A stretch of 64,000 bases of DNA from Candidatus Accumulibacter affinis (GTDB lineage Bacteria; Pseudomonadota; Gammaproteobacteria; Burkholderiales; Rhodocyclaceae). Below are positions 1 through 9,387 of the stretch, piece after piece. The translations under genes and the position numbers were made by a program. The stretch spans positions 124,001 to 188,000 of the forward strand of contig JADJOT010000009.1 in NCBI GenBank assembly GCA_016713625.1. The letters run 5' to 3'. Numbering within the stretch: the stretch's first letter is position 1; the number at the start of each line of letters is the position of its first letter. The notes under the pieces were generated by a model. That model was not told the origin of the DNA and did not search any database. It saw only the letters and a program-made list of their open reading frames with translations.

Positions 1-912
1 CTGGCGTGGGCCGACAACCTCGGTCGGGCGTTCACTGGCCTCTCGCTCGGTTCGATCCTGCTGCTCGCGGCGCTTGGCCTGGCGATCACCTACGGCGTCA
101 TGGGGGTGATCAACATGGCGCACGGCGAACTACTGATGGTTGGTGCCTACTCGGCGTGGGCGATGCAGAGCGTCTTCCGGGCCTATTTTCCAGCAGCGCT
201 CGACTGGTATCTGCTGGCGGCGATTCCGGTCGGCTTTCTTGCCGCGGCGCTGGTCGGCGTGCTGATGGAGCGCATCGTCATTCGCCACCTTTACGGCCGC
301 CCGCTGGAAACGCTGCTGGCCACCTGGGGCATCTCGCTGTTCCTGATGCAGGTGGCGCGTACGCTGTTCGGTGCGCAGAACGTCGAAGTGGCCAACCCGG
401 TGTGGATGGCCGGTGGCATCGAGGTGCTGCCGAATCTGTTGCTGCCGTGGAACCGGATCATCATTGTCGCCTTTTCGATTGCGGTACTGGTGGCCATGTG
501 GGCGATCCTCAACCTCTCGCGCCTGGGCATGTTCGTACGGGCAGTGACGCAGAACCGGCCGATGGCTGGTTGCGTCGGCGTGCCGACCGGACGCATCGAC
601 ACCCTGGCTTTCGGGCTGGGCGCCGGCGTTGCCGGGCTCGGCGGCGTGGCGCTGTCGCAGATCGCCAACGTCGGTCCGGACATGGGGCAGGGCTACATTG
701 TCGATTCGTTCATGGTTGTCGTGCTTGGCGGCGTCGGGCAGCTCGCCGGCGCGGTCTGGGCGGCGCTCGGTCTCGGCGTGTTCACCAAGTTCCTCGAGGG
801 CTGGACCGGCGCGGTGGTCGCGAAGATCGTCGTGCTGGTGTTCATCATCATCTTCATCCAGAAGCGTCCGCAGGGCCTGTTTGCCCTCAAGGGCCGCTTT
901 GTCGAATCCTGA
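1..912 (+). CDS. urtB: Urea ABC transporter permease UrtB (5' truncated by window edge)
   Basis: Inner-membrane permease of the LivH type, one of the two membrane subunits of the UrtABCDE urea importer. The reading frame is open from the first base with no start in view, so about 300 C-terminal residues remain and the N-terminal part lies upstream of the window. It is made of hydrophobic helices and has the NMAHGE segment typical of LivH/UrtB permeases soon after the window start. It is followed 16 bp later by urtC, then both ATPases and the urease genes. That context separates it from a branched-chain amino acid permease. The periplasmic binding protein urtA should lie just upstream. Confidence 0.93.
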   Translation: MAWADNLGRAFTGLSLGSILLLAALGLAITYGVMGVINMAHGELLMVGAYSAWAMQSVFRAYFPAALDWYLLAAIPVGFLAAALVGVLMERIVIRHLYGRPLETLLATWGISLFLMQVARTLFGAQNVEVANPVWMAGGIEVLPNLLLPWNRIIIVAFSIAVLVAMWAILNLSRLGMFVRAVTQNRPMAGCVGVPTGRIDTLAFGLGAGVAGLGGVALSQIANVGPDMGQGYIVDSFMVVVLGGVGQLAGAVWAALGLGVFTKFLEGWTGAVVAKIVVLVFIIIFIQKRPQGLFALKGRFVES

Positions 913-928
913 GCCGGGGAGAACGTTG

Positions 929-2080
929 ATGAGAACTCCTTTGATCGTCCGCCTCGGGCGCAGCTTCGACGCTCGTGGCTGGCTGCTGGTGGGGTTGTTC
1001 GCCGCTTTTGCGCTGGTTGCCGTGCCGATCATGCACCTGGCGCTGCCGCCAGAGAATCCCTTGCATCTGTCGACCTGGTTCATCACCCTGACCGGCAAGA
1101 TTCTCTGCTACGCGATCGTCGCCGTGGCAATGGATCTGATCTGGGGTTACGGCGGCATCCTCTCGCTCGGTCATGGCCTGTTCTTTGCCCTCGGCGGCTA
1201 CGCCTTCGGGATGTATCTGATGCGGCAGATCGGTCGGGACGGCAGCTACCAGAGCGATCTGCCGGATTTCATGGTCTTCCTCGACTGGCAGGAGTTGCCG
1301 TGGTTCTGGGCCGGCAGCGACAGCTTTCTCTGGGTGGCGCTGCTGGTACTCGTGGTGCCGGCGTTGATCGCTTTCGTGTTCGGCTATTTCGCTTTCCGCT
1401 CGCGCATCAAGGGCGTTTATTTCTCGATCATCACGCAGGCGCTAACCTATGCGGCGATGCTGTTCTTCTTCCGCAACGAGACCGGTTTCGGCGGCAACAA
1501 CGGTTTCACCGATTTCAAGCGGATTCTCGGCTACTCGATCACCGCGCCGGAAACTCGCGTCGTGCTGTTCGGCCTGTCGGCGTTGGCGCTGCTCGGTACG
1601 CTGCTGCTGGCGCGTTACCTGGTGACTTCGAAGTTCGGCCGCGTCCTGACGGCGATCCGTGACGCCGAGTCGCGCGTCATGTTCATCGGCTACCATCCGT
1701 TGTGGTACAAGCTCTTTGTGTGGACGCTGTCGGCGATGCTCTGTGCCATTGCCGGCGCGCTCTACGTGCCGCAGGTGGGGATCATCAACCCATCGGAAAT
1801 GTCGGTCGCCAACTCGATCGAAATCGCCATCTGGGTCGCTGTCGGCGGGCGCGGCACGCTGATTGGGCCGGTCATCGGAGCGTTCATCGTCAACCTGGCG
1901 AAGAGCTGGTTCACCGTCAGTTTTCCCGAATACTGGCTGTTCTTTCTCGGCACGCTGTTCGTCGTCAGTACCTTGTATCTGCCGCAGGGGGTGGTCGGCC
2001 TGTGGTTCACGCTGCGTGCCCGATGGCGGCCGAATAGCGGCGATGAACTCGCCGTTGCGGCAAAAGGAGCAAAGGCATGA
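929..2080 (+). CDS. urtC: Urea ABC transporter permease UrtC
   Basis: Second inner-membrane permease of the urea importer, LivM family, 383 aa. The ATG at 929 is preceded by a GGGGAG ribosome-binding site. A longer in-frame extension upstream overlaps urtB and is not used. The protein has many hydrophobic helices and the SLGHGLFFALGGYAFGMYL segment that is characteristic of LivM/UrtC permeases. Its stop overlaps the urtD start in an ATGA, so the two are translationally coupled. Together with UrtB it forms the channel through which urea enters the cytoplasm to be hydrolysed by the downstream urease. Confidence 0.94.
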   Translation: MRTPLIVRLGRSFDARGWLLVGLFAAFALVAVPIMHLALPPENPLHLSTWFITLTGKILCYAIVAVAMDLIWGYGGILSLGHGLFFALGGYAFGMYLMRQIGRDGSYQSDLPDFMVFLDWQELPWFWAGSDSFLWVALLVLVVPALIAFVFGYFAFRSRIKGVYFSIITQALTYAAMLFFFRNETGFGGNNGFTDFKRILGYSITAPETRVVLFGLSALALLGTLLLARYLVTSKFGRVLTAIRDAESRVMFIGYHPLWYKLFVWTLSAMLCAIAGALYVPQVGIINPSEMSVANSIEIAIWVAVGGRGTLIGPVIGAFIVNLAKSWFTVSFPEYWLFFLGTLFVVSTLYLPQGVVGLWFTLRARWRPNSGDELAVAAKGAKA

Positions 2081-2919
2081 ACGCCGTCGACGTACTCCTT
2101 GACGAGCAGGATAACCCTGACTGGGACAGCGGCACCGCCGAACTCGGGCATGTTCTCAAGCCGGGTCAGCTCGACCTTTCGCACAAGGTCATCCTCTATC
2201 TTGAAGACATCACGGTCAGCTTCGACGGTTTTCGCGCGCTCAACAAGCTGACGCTGACCATCGACGCCGGCGAGCTGCGCTGCATCATCGGACCCAACGG
2301 TGCCGGCAAGACCACGATGATGGACGTCATCACCGGCAAGACGCGGCCCGACGAGGGGACGGTTTTCTTCGGCCAGACGATCGACCTGACGCGGCTGACC
2401 GAGCCCGAGATCGCGCACATCGGCATCGGCCGGAAATTTCAGAAGCCGACGATCTTCGAGAACCATACCGTCTTCGAGAATCTCGAGCTGGCCATGAAGA
2501 CCGACAAGCGCGTCTGGCGCAGCCTGTTCGCACAGCTCGATTCGGCGGCCGCCGACCGCATCGCCGAGACGCTGCAACTGATCCGCCTGTCGGCGCATGC
2601 CAAGCGGCTGGCCGGGCTGCTCTCGCATGGCCAGAAGCAGTGGCTGGAGATCGGCATGTTGCTGATGCAGGAACCGAAGCTGTTGTTGCTCGACGAACCG
2701 GTGGCCGGCATGACCGACGAGGAAACCGAGCGTACCGGCGAGCTGTTCCTGTCGCTGGCCGGCAGGCATTCGCTGGTCGTCGTCGAGCACGACATGGCTT
2801 TCGTCAAGCAGCTCGGCGGCAGGGTCACCGTCCTGCACGAAGGCAGCATGCTCGCCGAAGGGACCCTGGAGGAAGTCCAGGCCGATCAGCGCGTCATCGA
2901 AGTCTATCTGGGGCGTTAG
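2077..2919 (+). CDS. urtD: Urea ABC transporter ATP-binding protein UrtD
   Basis: Cytoplasmic ATPase of the LivG type, 280 aa. Walker A is GPNGAGKTT (residues 72-80), the signature is LSHGQ (182-186) and Walker B is LLLLDEP (202-208). About 40 residues precede the ABC domain, an N-terminal extension also seen in other UrtD proteins and less so in LivG. The start overlaps the urtC stop. With UrtE it powers urea import. Nothing odd was seen in the reading frame. Confidence 0.94.
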   Translation: MNAVDVLLDEQDNPDWDSGTAELGHVLKPGQLDLSHKVILYLEDITVSFDGFRALNKLTLTIDAGELRCIIGPNGAGKTTMMDVITGKTRPDEGTVFFGQTIDLTRLTEPEIAHIGIGRKFQKPTIFENHTVFENLELAMKTDKRVWRSLFAQLDSAAADRIAETLQLIRLSAHAKRLAGLLSHGQKQWLEIGMLLMQEPKLLLLDEPVAGMTDEETERTGELFLSLAGRHSLVVVEHDMAFVKQLGGRVTVLHEGSMLAEGTLEEVQADQRVIEVYLGR

Positions 2920-2926
2920 CGCGACG

Positions 2927-3619
2927 ATGTTGAACATCAAGCACCTGAACCAGTATTACGGCGGCAGCCACATCCTGCGCAACCTCAGCTTCACCGCCGA
3001 GGCGGGCAAGGTAACCGCGATTCTCGGCCGCAACGGTGTCGGAAAATCGACCTTGCTGAAGTCGCTGATGGGGCTGCTGCCCACGCGCAGTGGCAGTATC
3101 GAGTTCGCCGGCCGTGACCTGACGCGCGCTGCCTCGCATCAGCGGGTCAAGGCCGGTATCGGCTACGTGCCGCAGGGTCGCGAGATCTTTCCGCGTCTGA
3201 CGGTGCAGGAAAACCTGCTGATGGGTCTGGCGACGTGTCCCGGCAGTACGCCGGTGCCCGAGCGGATCTTCGAGATGTTCCCGGTGCTGCGGCAGATGCT
3301 GCGCCGGCGCGGCGGCGATCTCTCGGGCGGCCAGCAGCAGCAACTGGCGATCGGCCGGGCGCTGGCCATGGGTCCGCAACTGCTGATCCTCGACGAGCCG
3401 ACCGAGGGTATCCAGCCGTCGATCATCAAGGACATCGAGCGCGCCATCCGGGCGCTGGCGCAGAGCGGCGAAATGGCCATTCTGCTCGTCGAGCAGTACT
3501 ATGATTTCGCGCGCTCGCTGGCCGACCAGTATCTGGTCATGGAACGGGGCGAGATCATCCTGCGCGGACGCGGAGAAGACATGGAAAAGGATGGGGTTCT
3601 GGCGGCCCTGGCCGTTTGA
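2927..3619 (+). CDS. urtE: Urea ABC transporter ATP-binding protein UrtE
   Basis: Second ATPase of the importer, LivF type, 230 aa. Walker A is GRNGVGKST (residues 34-42), the signature is LSGGQ (132-136) and Walker B is LLILDEP (152-158). It starts 7 bp after urtD, and its TGA overlaps the presumed TTG start of ureD, so transport and urease genes form one transcription unit. The LivF-like length and the order D-E are the standard urt arrangement. Confidence 0.94.
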   Translation: MLNIKHLNQYYGGSHILRNLSFTAEAGKVTAILGRNGVGKSTLLKSLMGLLPTRSGSIEFAGRDLTRAASHQRVKAGIGYVPQGREIFPRLTVQENLLMGLATCPGSTPVPERIFEMFPVLRQMLRRRGGDLSGGQQQQLAIGRALAMGPQLLILDEPTEGIQPSIIKDIERAIRALAQSGEMAILLVEQYYDFARSLADQYLVMERGEIILRGRGEDMEKDGVLAALAV

Positions 3620-4500
3620 CGGTAGCGCTAGCGCAGGCGGTCGAGGAATCGGTCAGGAACGCGGCCGAAGAAGCGACGCGGCCGGGCTGGCCGGCGCGGC
3701 TGGATCTCCGCTTCGAGCGCCGGGCGGAGCGGACGGCGCTGGTGCATTGCCAGCACTACGGGCCGCTGCGCGTGCAGAAGGCGCTCTATCCCGAGGGCGC
3801 GGAGGTCTGCCAGGCGATCATCCTGCATCCGCCGGGCGGCGTTGCCGGTGGCGACAGCCTCGATATCCTGGTAAGCGCGGCAGAGGGGGCACATGCTTTG
3901 CTCACCACACCCGGCGCCGGCAAGTGGTATCGTTCGGGTGGTCGGTGCGCGCGGCAATCGTTGAGTCTGCGCGTTGCTGACCAGGCATGCGTCGAGTGGC
4001 TGCCGCAGGAGACGATCGTTTTCGACGGCGCCGAAGCAGCGCTGCAGACGCGGGTCGAGCTGGCTGCCGGCGGCGTGTTCTGCGGCTGGGAGATCCTCTG
4101 CCTCGGGCGAACGGAGTCCGGTGAACGTTTCAGCTACGGTCGGCTAGAGCTGGCGACGCGAATCGAAAGGGCAGGGCGGCCGTTGTGGATCGAGCGTGGC
4201 CGCCTGCTCGGTGGGTCGACCTGGCTCGAAGCGGCAGCAGGTCTGGCCGGTCGGCCGGTCAGCGCGACGCTGCTGCTTGCCGGCAGAACGATAGAGCGCG
4301 AGTGGCTTGCCCCCTGTCGCGAGCTGCCGGTGGCCGAGGGTCTGCTGACCGGGGTGACCGCGCTGCCCGAGGTGCTCGTCGCCCGCTGTCTGGCGCCTGG
4401 CGTCGAGGCGGCACGGGCGTGGTTGATCGAGGTGTGGAAGCAGCTGCGTCCGCTGGCACTCGGCAGGACAGCCGTGCCGCCGCGCATCTGGAGTACGTGA
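3616..4500 (+). CDS. ureD: Urease accessory protein UreD
   Basis: Urease maturation scaffold: UreD binds the UreABC apoenzyme and recruits UreF and UreG for nickel insertion. 294 aa, the usual size. The conserved RLDLRFERRAERT, CQHYGPLRVQKALYPEG and HPPGGVAGGD segments are present. No ATG or GTG is available near the expected N-terminus. The only good candidate is the TTG at 3616, which overlaps the urtE stop, so start choice is moderately sure. It lies directly before ureA, as in many proteobacterial urease operons. Confidence 0.93.
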   Translation: MTVALAQAVEESVRNAAEEATRPGWPARLDLRFERRAERTALVHCQHYGPLRVQKALYPEGAEVCQAIILHPPGGVAGGDSLDILVSAAEGAHALLTTPGAGKWYRSGGRCARQSLSLRVADQACVEWLPQETIVFDGAEAALQTRVELAAGGVFCGWEILCLGRTESGERFSYGRLELATRIERAGRPLWIERGRLLGGSTWLEAAAGLAGRPVSATLLLAGRTIEREWLAPCRELPVAEGLLTGVTALPEVLVARCLAPGVEAARAWLIEVWKQLRPLALGRTAVPPRIWST

Positions 4501-4517
4501 ATCGCTGAGGGAGCGCA

Positions 4518-4820
<303 letters not shown>

Positions 4821-4831
4821 GGAGGCGACTC

Positions 4832-5140
4832 ATGATTCCCGGAGAAATGCACATCGAGCCCGGCGAGATCGAGCTCAACGCCGGCCGCGATACGATCAGG
4901 CTGAGCGTCGCCAACACCGGCGACCGGCCGATCCAGGTCGGCTCACACTATCACTTTGCCGAAACCAATACGGCGCTCGCCTTCGACCGAGCGGCGGCGC
5001 TCGGCTTCCGGCTGGATATCGCCGCCGGCACCGCGGTGCGCTTCGAACCCGGGCAGACGCGCAGCGTGCAACTGGTGGCGCTGGCCGGCCAGCGACGCAT
5101 CTATGGTTTCAACGGTCTGGTGATGGGAACGCTGCAATGA
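4832..5140 (+). CDS. ureB: Urease subunit beta UreB
   Basis: Second structural urease subunit, 102 aa, separate from UreA (no gene fusion). It contains the conserved NTGDRPIQVGSHYHFAETN segment. A strong GAGGAGG ribosome-binding site precedes the ATG. Its stop overlaps the start of ureC (ATGA), which suggests coupled translation and equal subunit output. Confidence 0.97.
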   Translation: MIPGEMHIEPGEIELNAGRDTIRLSVANTGDRPIQVGSHYHFAETNTALAFDRAAALGFRLDIAAGTAVRFEPGQTRSVQLVALAGQRRIYGFNGLVMGTLQ

Positions 5141-6852
5141 GCGTGAGGATTTCGCGTCAGGCCTACGCCGAGATGTTCGGCCCGACCGTCGGCGATCGCG
5201 TTCGCCTCGCCGATACCGAGCTGTGGATCGCCGTCGAGGACGATTTCACGATCTACGGCGAGGAGGTCAAGTTCGGCGGCGGCAAGGTCATCCGCGACGG
5301 CATGGGGCAGGGCCAGCAGCTCGCTGCCGAAGTGGCGGACACGGTGATCACCAATGCGCTGATCGTCGACCACTGGGGAATCGTCAAGGCCGATATCGCC
5401 ATCAAGGGCGGCACCATTGCCGGCATCGGCAAGGCCGGCAATCCGGACATCCAGCCCGGCGTGACGATCAGCATCGGCGGCAGCACCGAGATCATCGCCG
5501 GCGAAGGGATGATCGTTACCGCCGGCGGTATCGACAGCCACATCCACTTCATCTGCCCGCAGCAGATCGACGAAGCGCTGATGTCGGGGGTGACCACGAT
5601 GCTCGGCGGCGGCACCGGGCCGGCCACCGGCACCTACGCGACTACCTGCACGCCGGGCGCGTGGCACATTCAGCGCATGCTCGAAGCGGCCGATGCCTTT
5701 CCGATGAATCTCGGCTTTCTCGGCAAGGGCAATGTCTCGTTGCCCGAACCGCTGCGCGAACAGGTGCGCGCCGGCGCCATCGGCCTCAAGCTGCACGAAG
5801 ACTGGGGAACGACGCCGGCGGCGATCGACAATTGCCTGACCGTAGCCGACGAGATGGACGTGCAGGTGGCGATCCATACCGACACGCTCAACGAGTCGGG
5901 TTTCGTCGAAACGACGCTCGCCGCTTTCAAGGGCCGCACGATCCACACCTTCCATACCGAAGGCGCTGGCGGTGGGCACGCGCCGGACATCCTGCGCGCC
6001 GTTGGCGAAGCCAACGTCCTGCCTTCGTCGACCAACCCGACGCGACCCTACACGGTGAATACGGTCGACGAGCACCTCGACATGCTGATGGTCTGTCACC
6101 ACCTCGACCCGGCGATCGCGGAGGACGTCGCTTTCGCCGAAAGCCGCATCCGGCGCGAGACGATCGCCGCCGAAGACATCCTGCACGACCTCGGTGCGCT
6201 GTCGATGATGTCGTCCGACTCGCAGGCGATGGGCCGGGTTGGCGAAGTGATCATCCGCACCTGGCAGACGGCGCACAAGATGAAGGTGCAGCGCGGTCAC
6301 CTGCCCGCCACAGCGGGTGAGCCGCTGACGGCGAACGACAACTTCCGCGTCAAGCGCTACCTCGCAAAATACACGATCAACCCGGCGATCACGCACGGCA
6401 TCAGCCACCTCGTCGGCTCGATCGAGGTCGGCAAGCTCGCCGATCTGGTGCTCTGGAAGCCGGCTTTCTTTGGCGTCAAGCCCTCCCTGATCGTCAAGGG
6501 CGGAATGATCGCCGCCGCCGCCATGGGCGACGCCAACGCCTCGATTCCGACGCCGCAGCCGGTACATTACCGGCCAATGTTCGGTGCCTTCGGGCGCGCA
6601 CTCAAGACCTCGGTCACCTTTGTCGCGCAGGCGGCTCTCGACAACCCCGAGGTCGCCGCGCTGCGCCTGAGCAAGCCGCTGGTCGCCGTACGCGGGACGC
6701 GGGCGCTCGGCAAGGCCGACATGATCCACAATGGCGCAACGCCGAAGATCGACGTCGATCCCGAAACCTACGCCGTGCGCGCCGACGGCGAACTCCTGGT
6801 CTGCGAGCCGGCGAGCGTGTTGCCGATGGCGCAACGTTACTTCCTCTTCTGA
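5137..6852 (+). CDS. ureC: Urease subunit alpha UreC (catalytic)
   Basis: Catalytic urease subunit, 571 aa. All nickel-site residues are visible, one position later than in the Klebsiella enzyme: His135 and His137 in SHIHF, the lysine to be carbamylated Lys218 in GLKLHEDW, His247, His273 and Asp361. The flap segment MVCHHLD contributes Cys320 and the catalytic His321. It is an amidohydrolase-fold enzyme that splits urea into ammonia and carbamate. The reading frame is intact and overlaps ureB by 4 bp. Confidence 0.98.
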   Translation: MSVRISRQAYAEMFGPTVGDRVRLADTELWIAVEDDFTIYGEEVKFGGGKVIRDGMGQGQQLAAEVADTVITNALIVDHWGIVKADIAIKGGTIAGIGKAGNPDIQPGVTISIGGSTEIIAGEGMIVTAGGIDSHIHFICPQQIDEALMSGVTTMLGGGTGPATGTYATTCTPGAWHIQRMLEAADAFPMNLGFLGKGNVSLPEPLREQVRAGAIGLKLHEDWGTTPAAIDNCLTVADEMDVQVAIHTDTLNESGFVETTLAAFKGRTIHTFHTEGAGGGHAPDILRAVGEANVLPSSTNPTRPYTVNTVDEHLDMLMVCHHLDPAIAEDVAFAESRIRRETIAAEDILHDLGALSMMSSDSQAMGRVGEVIIRTWQTAHKMKVQRGHLPATAGEPLTANDNFRVKRYLAKYTINPAITHGISHLVGSIEVGKLADLVLWKPAFFGVKPSLIVKGGMIAAAAMGDANASIPTPQPVHYRPMFGAFGRALKTSVTFVAQAALDNPEVAALRLSKPLVAVRGTRALGKADMIHNGATPKIDVDPETYAVRADGELLVCEPASVLPMAQRYFLF

Positions 6853-6859
6853 GCTGCGC

Positions 6860-7411
6860 ATGCTCTTCGCCGAATCCTTCGCCGCCGCCGATGCACCCGC
6901 CAGCGACTGCCTGGTGCTGCCTTACGAATCCCGCCGCAAGAGCCGGCAGCGAGTGACGCTGGTCAGCGGCGAGGAGATGGGCTACGTCTTTCCGGCGGGG
7001 ACCGTGCTGCGGCATGGCGACCGGCTGCTGGCCGGCGATGGACGCGTCGTCGAGGTCATAGCGGCGAGCGAAGAGCTACTCGAAGTTCGTGCCCCGGACA
7101 CCTTCCAGTTGGTCCGCGCCGCCTATCACCTGGGCAACCGGCACGTGCCGGTGCAGCTCGGCGACCGCTTCCTGCGCTTTCAGCCGGATCACGTGCTCGG
7201 TGAAATGCTGCTCGGCCTCGGTTGCTCGGTCAGCGAGGTCGAAGCGCCCTTCGATCCGGAAGGCGGCGCCTATGCGGCGGCGCACGCGCACGGCGAAGCG
7301 CACGCGCGCGGCCACGACTACCGGCCGACGCGGGGCGGGCGAGCAACCGATCCGCACGACCCGGGCCACGGCCCGCATCGCTCGCCGGCGAAAATTCACG
7401 AGTTCAAATGA
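6860..7411 (+). CDS. ureE: Urease accessory protein UreE, nickel metallochaperone
   Basis: Delivers Ni2+ to the UreDFG complex. 183 aa from the ATG at 6860, 7 bp after ureC; an upstream in-frame extension overlaps ureC and is rejected. The body has the UreE core with the GNRHVPVQ and DHVLGEML motifs (the Ni-binding His). The C-terminal tail is His-rich with repeated AHAHGEAHARGH-type residues, typical of nickel-storing UreE. Its stop lies immediately before the oppositely oriented brnA gene, so the operon is interrupted here. Confidence 0.95.
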   Translation: MLFAESFAAADAPASDCLVLPYESRRKSRQRVTLVSGEEMGYVFPAGTVLRHGDRLLAGDGRVVEVIAASEELLEVRAPDTFQLVRAAYHLGNRHVPVQLGDRFLRFQPDHVLGEMLLGLGCSVSEVEAPFDPEGGAYAAAHAHGEAHARGHDYRPTRGGRATDPHDPGHGPHRSPAKIHEFK

Positions 7412-7412
7412 A

Positions 7413-7772
7413 CTACGCGAGAGGATGCGTTCTCAGCCATTCGCGCATGGCTTCGTTCACCCGCGTCTGCCAGCCATTTCCGGTTGCTCTGAGGCCATCC
7501 AGCACGTCCGGGTCAAAGCGAATGGTGGTCGGCACCTTGGTCGGGCGCTTCTGTGGTCCGCGCCGCCGGGCGGCCAGCTTTTCCCGTAATTCGGGTAGCG
7601 ACTCGCTGACCAAGGCATCCTTCCAGAAGGTCTGGACCGCATCTGCATCGTTGGGGTCGTATGGGCATTCGGGGTCAGACACGCCCTCGGGCGCGGCGGC
7701 GAGTGCTGCGGCGCGCTGCTCGGCGTCAGGGAATGGCTTGGAAGTAGCGTCGTGTTTCATGTTTGTCGGCAT
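7413..7772 (-). CDS. brnA: BrnA-type antitoxin of a type II toxin-antitoxin pair
   Basis: Antitoxin and likely transcriptional repressor for the adjacent BrnT toxin. The C-terminal part (residues about 80-119, KVPTTIRFDPDVLDGLRA, then NEAMREWL) is a BrnA/DUF4415-type ribbon-helix-helix region for DNA binding. The upstream half is acidic and should wrap the toxin. The ATG at 7772 gives 119 aa and overlaps the end of brnT by 47 bp. An internal ATG at 7760 is also possible. The pair sits between ureE and ureF on the opposite strand, an unusual place. Confidence 0.88.
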   Translation of the reverse strand: MPTNMKHDATSKPFPDAEQRAAALAAAPEGVSDPECPYDPNDADAVQTFWKDALVSESLPELREKLAARRRGPQKRPTKVPTTIRFDPDVLDGLRATGNGWQTRVNEAMREWLRTHPLA

Positions 7773-7995
7773 ATCGGCAGGAAATTACATGTGGGCCAGC
7801 CTGGCGGTCGGTCCATACCAGGAAGACCACCCGGTCACGAAACCATCCGAGACTCTGCAGCCTTTGTTCGCCGTAAGCCATTCGCGCATCTTCCCGGGTG
7901 TAAAGGAAACCCTCGAACACGGTGTCCATCTCGGCCAGATCGATGCCATGACGGGAAAGATTGGCTTTGCGCTTGGACTCGTCGCAGGTGACCAT
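7726..7995 (-). CDS. brnT: BrnT-type toxin (DUF497 ribonuclease)
   Basis: 89-aa toxin of the BrnT/DUF497 family, known as RelE-like ribonucleases. Visible family features are the KRKANLSRHGIDLAE start, the EGFLYTREDARMAYGEQR centre and the CRYADKHETRRYF end. It precedes and overlaps brnA, the usual brnTA order with toxin first. A TATAGT hexamer lies only a few bases before its ATG on the - strand, which hints at a very short leader, but I could not define a convincing -35 box. Confidence 0.9.
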   Translation of the reverse strand: MVTCDESKRKANLSRHGIDLAEMDTVFEGFLYTREDARMAYGEQRLQSLGWFRDRVVFLVWTDRQAGPHVISCRYADKHETRRYFQAIP

Positions 7996-8071
7996 GCCAA
8001 ACTATACTGTCTGACCTCGGGAAAGTCCATCAAATCGTGAATACATTTTGTGGTCGACGGGAAAACGCGTT

Positions 8072-8758
8072 GTGGGTGACGCAGCACTGAGCCTCGCGTT
8101 ACCTCGCCTGCTGCAACTCGCCAGCCCGACGTTGCCGGTGGGCGCCTACACCTATTCGCAAGGCCTGGAATGGGCCGTCGAGGCGGGGCTGGTACGCGAT
8201 CAGGCGACTGCCGTGCAATGGATCGGTGGTCTGCTCGCGGAAGGCATCGGCCGCTTCGAAGCACCACTGAGCGCCTGCCTGCAGCGCGCCTGGGTCGCCG
8301 GCAGCATCGGCGAAGTCGAGCGTCTCAACGCCGAATTCCTGGCCAGCCGCGAGTCGTCCGAGCTGCGCGCCGAGACGGTGCAGATGGGCTATTCGCTGCG
8401 CCGGCTGCTGCACGATCTGGATGATTTTCCGGTGCCACCGGCTTTTGATGCCCTTCCGGAAGTCGCTTTTCCCACCGGCTGGGCGCTGGCGGCGGCCGTC
8501 TGGGAGATCCCGCTTGCCGACTCCCTGGCCGCCTATCTGTGGTCCTGGTGCGAGAATCAGGTGCTGGCGGCGTTGAAGGCCGTACCCCTCGGCCAGACCG
8601 CTGGCCAGCGTGCCTTGCTGGCACTCGGCGGCCGCATTCCGTCGGTGGTGCAGCAGGCGCTGACACTGCCCGAAGCGGCATGGAGCAACTTCGCTCCCGG
8701 CCTGGCCCTGGCTTCGAGTTGCCACGAAACGCAGTATTCGAGACTTTTTCGATCATGA
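8072..8758 (+). CDS. ureF: Urease accessory protein UreF
   Basis: All-helical urease maturation factor that forms the UreDFG complex and acts on UreG GTPase. The core begins LALPRLLQLASPTLPVGAYTYSQGLEWAVE, as in other UreF proteins. I chose the GTG at 8072; a TTG at 8048 would add eight residues that do not look like UreF. Its natural 5' end may have been rearranged when brnTA was inserted just upstream. The stop overlaps the ureG start (ATGA). 228 aa with the GTG start. Confidence 0.92.
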   Translation: MGDAALSLALPRLLQLASPTLPVGAYTYSQGLEWAVEAGLVRDQATAVQWIGGLLAEGIGRFEAPLSACLQRAWVAGSIGEVERLNAEFLASRESSELRAETVQMGYSLRRLLHDLDDFPVPPAFDALPEVAFPTGWALAAAVWEIPLADSLAAYLWSWCENQVLAALKAVPLGQTAGQRALLALGGRIPSVVQQALTLPEAAWSNFAPGLALASSCHETQYSRLFRS

Positions 8759-9387
8759 CCGAAAGCGAACCCCGGATGAACCGACGACCCGCCCTGCGCA
8801 TCGGCATCGGAGGCCCGGTCGGCTCGGGCAAGACCGCACTCACCCTGGCGTTGTGCCTTGCCCTGCGCGAGAAATACAGCCTCGGCGTGGTGACCAACGA
8901 CATCTACACCGCCGAGGACGCCAAGTTCCTGGTGCAGCACGCCGCTTTGCCGCAGGAGCGCATCCTCGGCGTCGAGACCGGCGGTTGCCCGCACACGGCG
9001 ATCCGCGAGGACGCGTCAATCAACCTCGAAGCCGTCGCCCGGCTGACCACCGCCTTCCCCGACATCGAGATCGTCTTCGTCGAATCGGGCGGCGACAATC
9101 TCGCGGCGACCTTCAGCCTCGAACTCTCCGACCTGACGATCTACGTCATCGACGTCGCCGCCGGCGACAAGATTCCGCGCAAGGGCGGACCGGGAATCAC
9201 CTGCTCCGACCTGCTGGTGATCAACAAGACCGATCTGGCGCCGATGGTCGGTGCGTCGCTGGAGGTGATGGAGTGCGACAGCCGCAGGATGCGCGGCGAG
9301 CGGCCGTTTGTGTTCAGCAACATGAAGACCGGAGAGGGGCTGGCGGAGATCATTGCTTTCATTGTGTCGAATGGGTTGTTGTGCTGA
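8755..9387 (+). CDS. ureG: Urease accessory GTPase UreG
   Basis: SIMIBI-class GTPase that couples GTP hydrolysis to nickel delivery into urease. 210 aa from the ATG at 8755; an internal ATG at 8776 is also possible. The P-loop GPVGSGKTA is at residues 20-28. The metal-binding CPH motif (GGCPHTAIREDAS) and the ESGGDNLAATFS segment are intact. It is the last gene of the urea operon. Confidence 0.97.
   Translation: MTESEPRMNRRPALRIGIGGPVGSGKTALTLALCLALREKYSLGVVTNDIYTAEDAKFLVQHAALPQERILGVETGGCPHTAIREDASINLEAVARLTTAFPDIEIVFVESGGDNLAATFSLELSDLTIYVIDVAAGDKIPRKGGPGITCSDLLVINKTDLAPMVGASLEVMECDSRRMRGERPFVFSNMKTGEGLAEIIAFIVSNGLLC

Noticed and set aside
5101..6861. 586-codon - strand frame opposite ureC
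   Set aside because: Complement of a highly conserved catalytic gene; His/Arg/Asp-rich, typical antisense artefact.
7996..8040. Clear sigma-70 promoter for brnTA
   Set aside because: A TATAGT hexamer is present but no -35 at 16-18 bp, and it is too near the ATG; not listed as a promoter.
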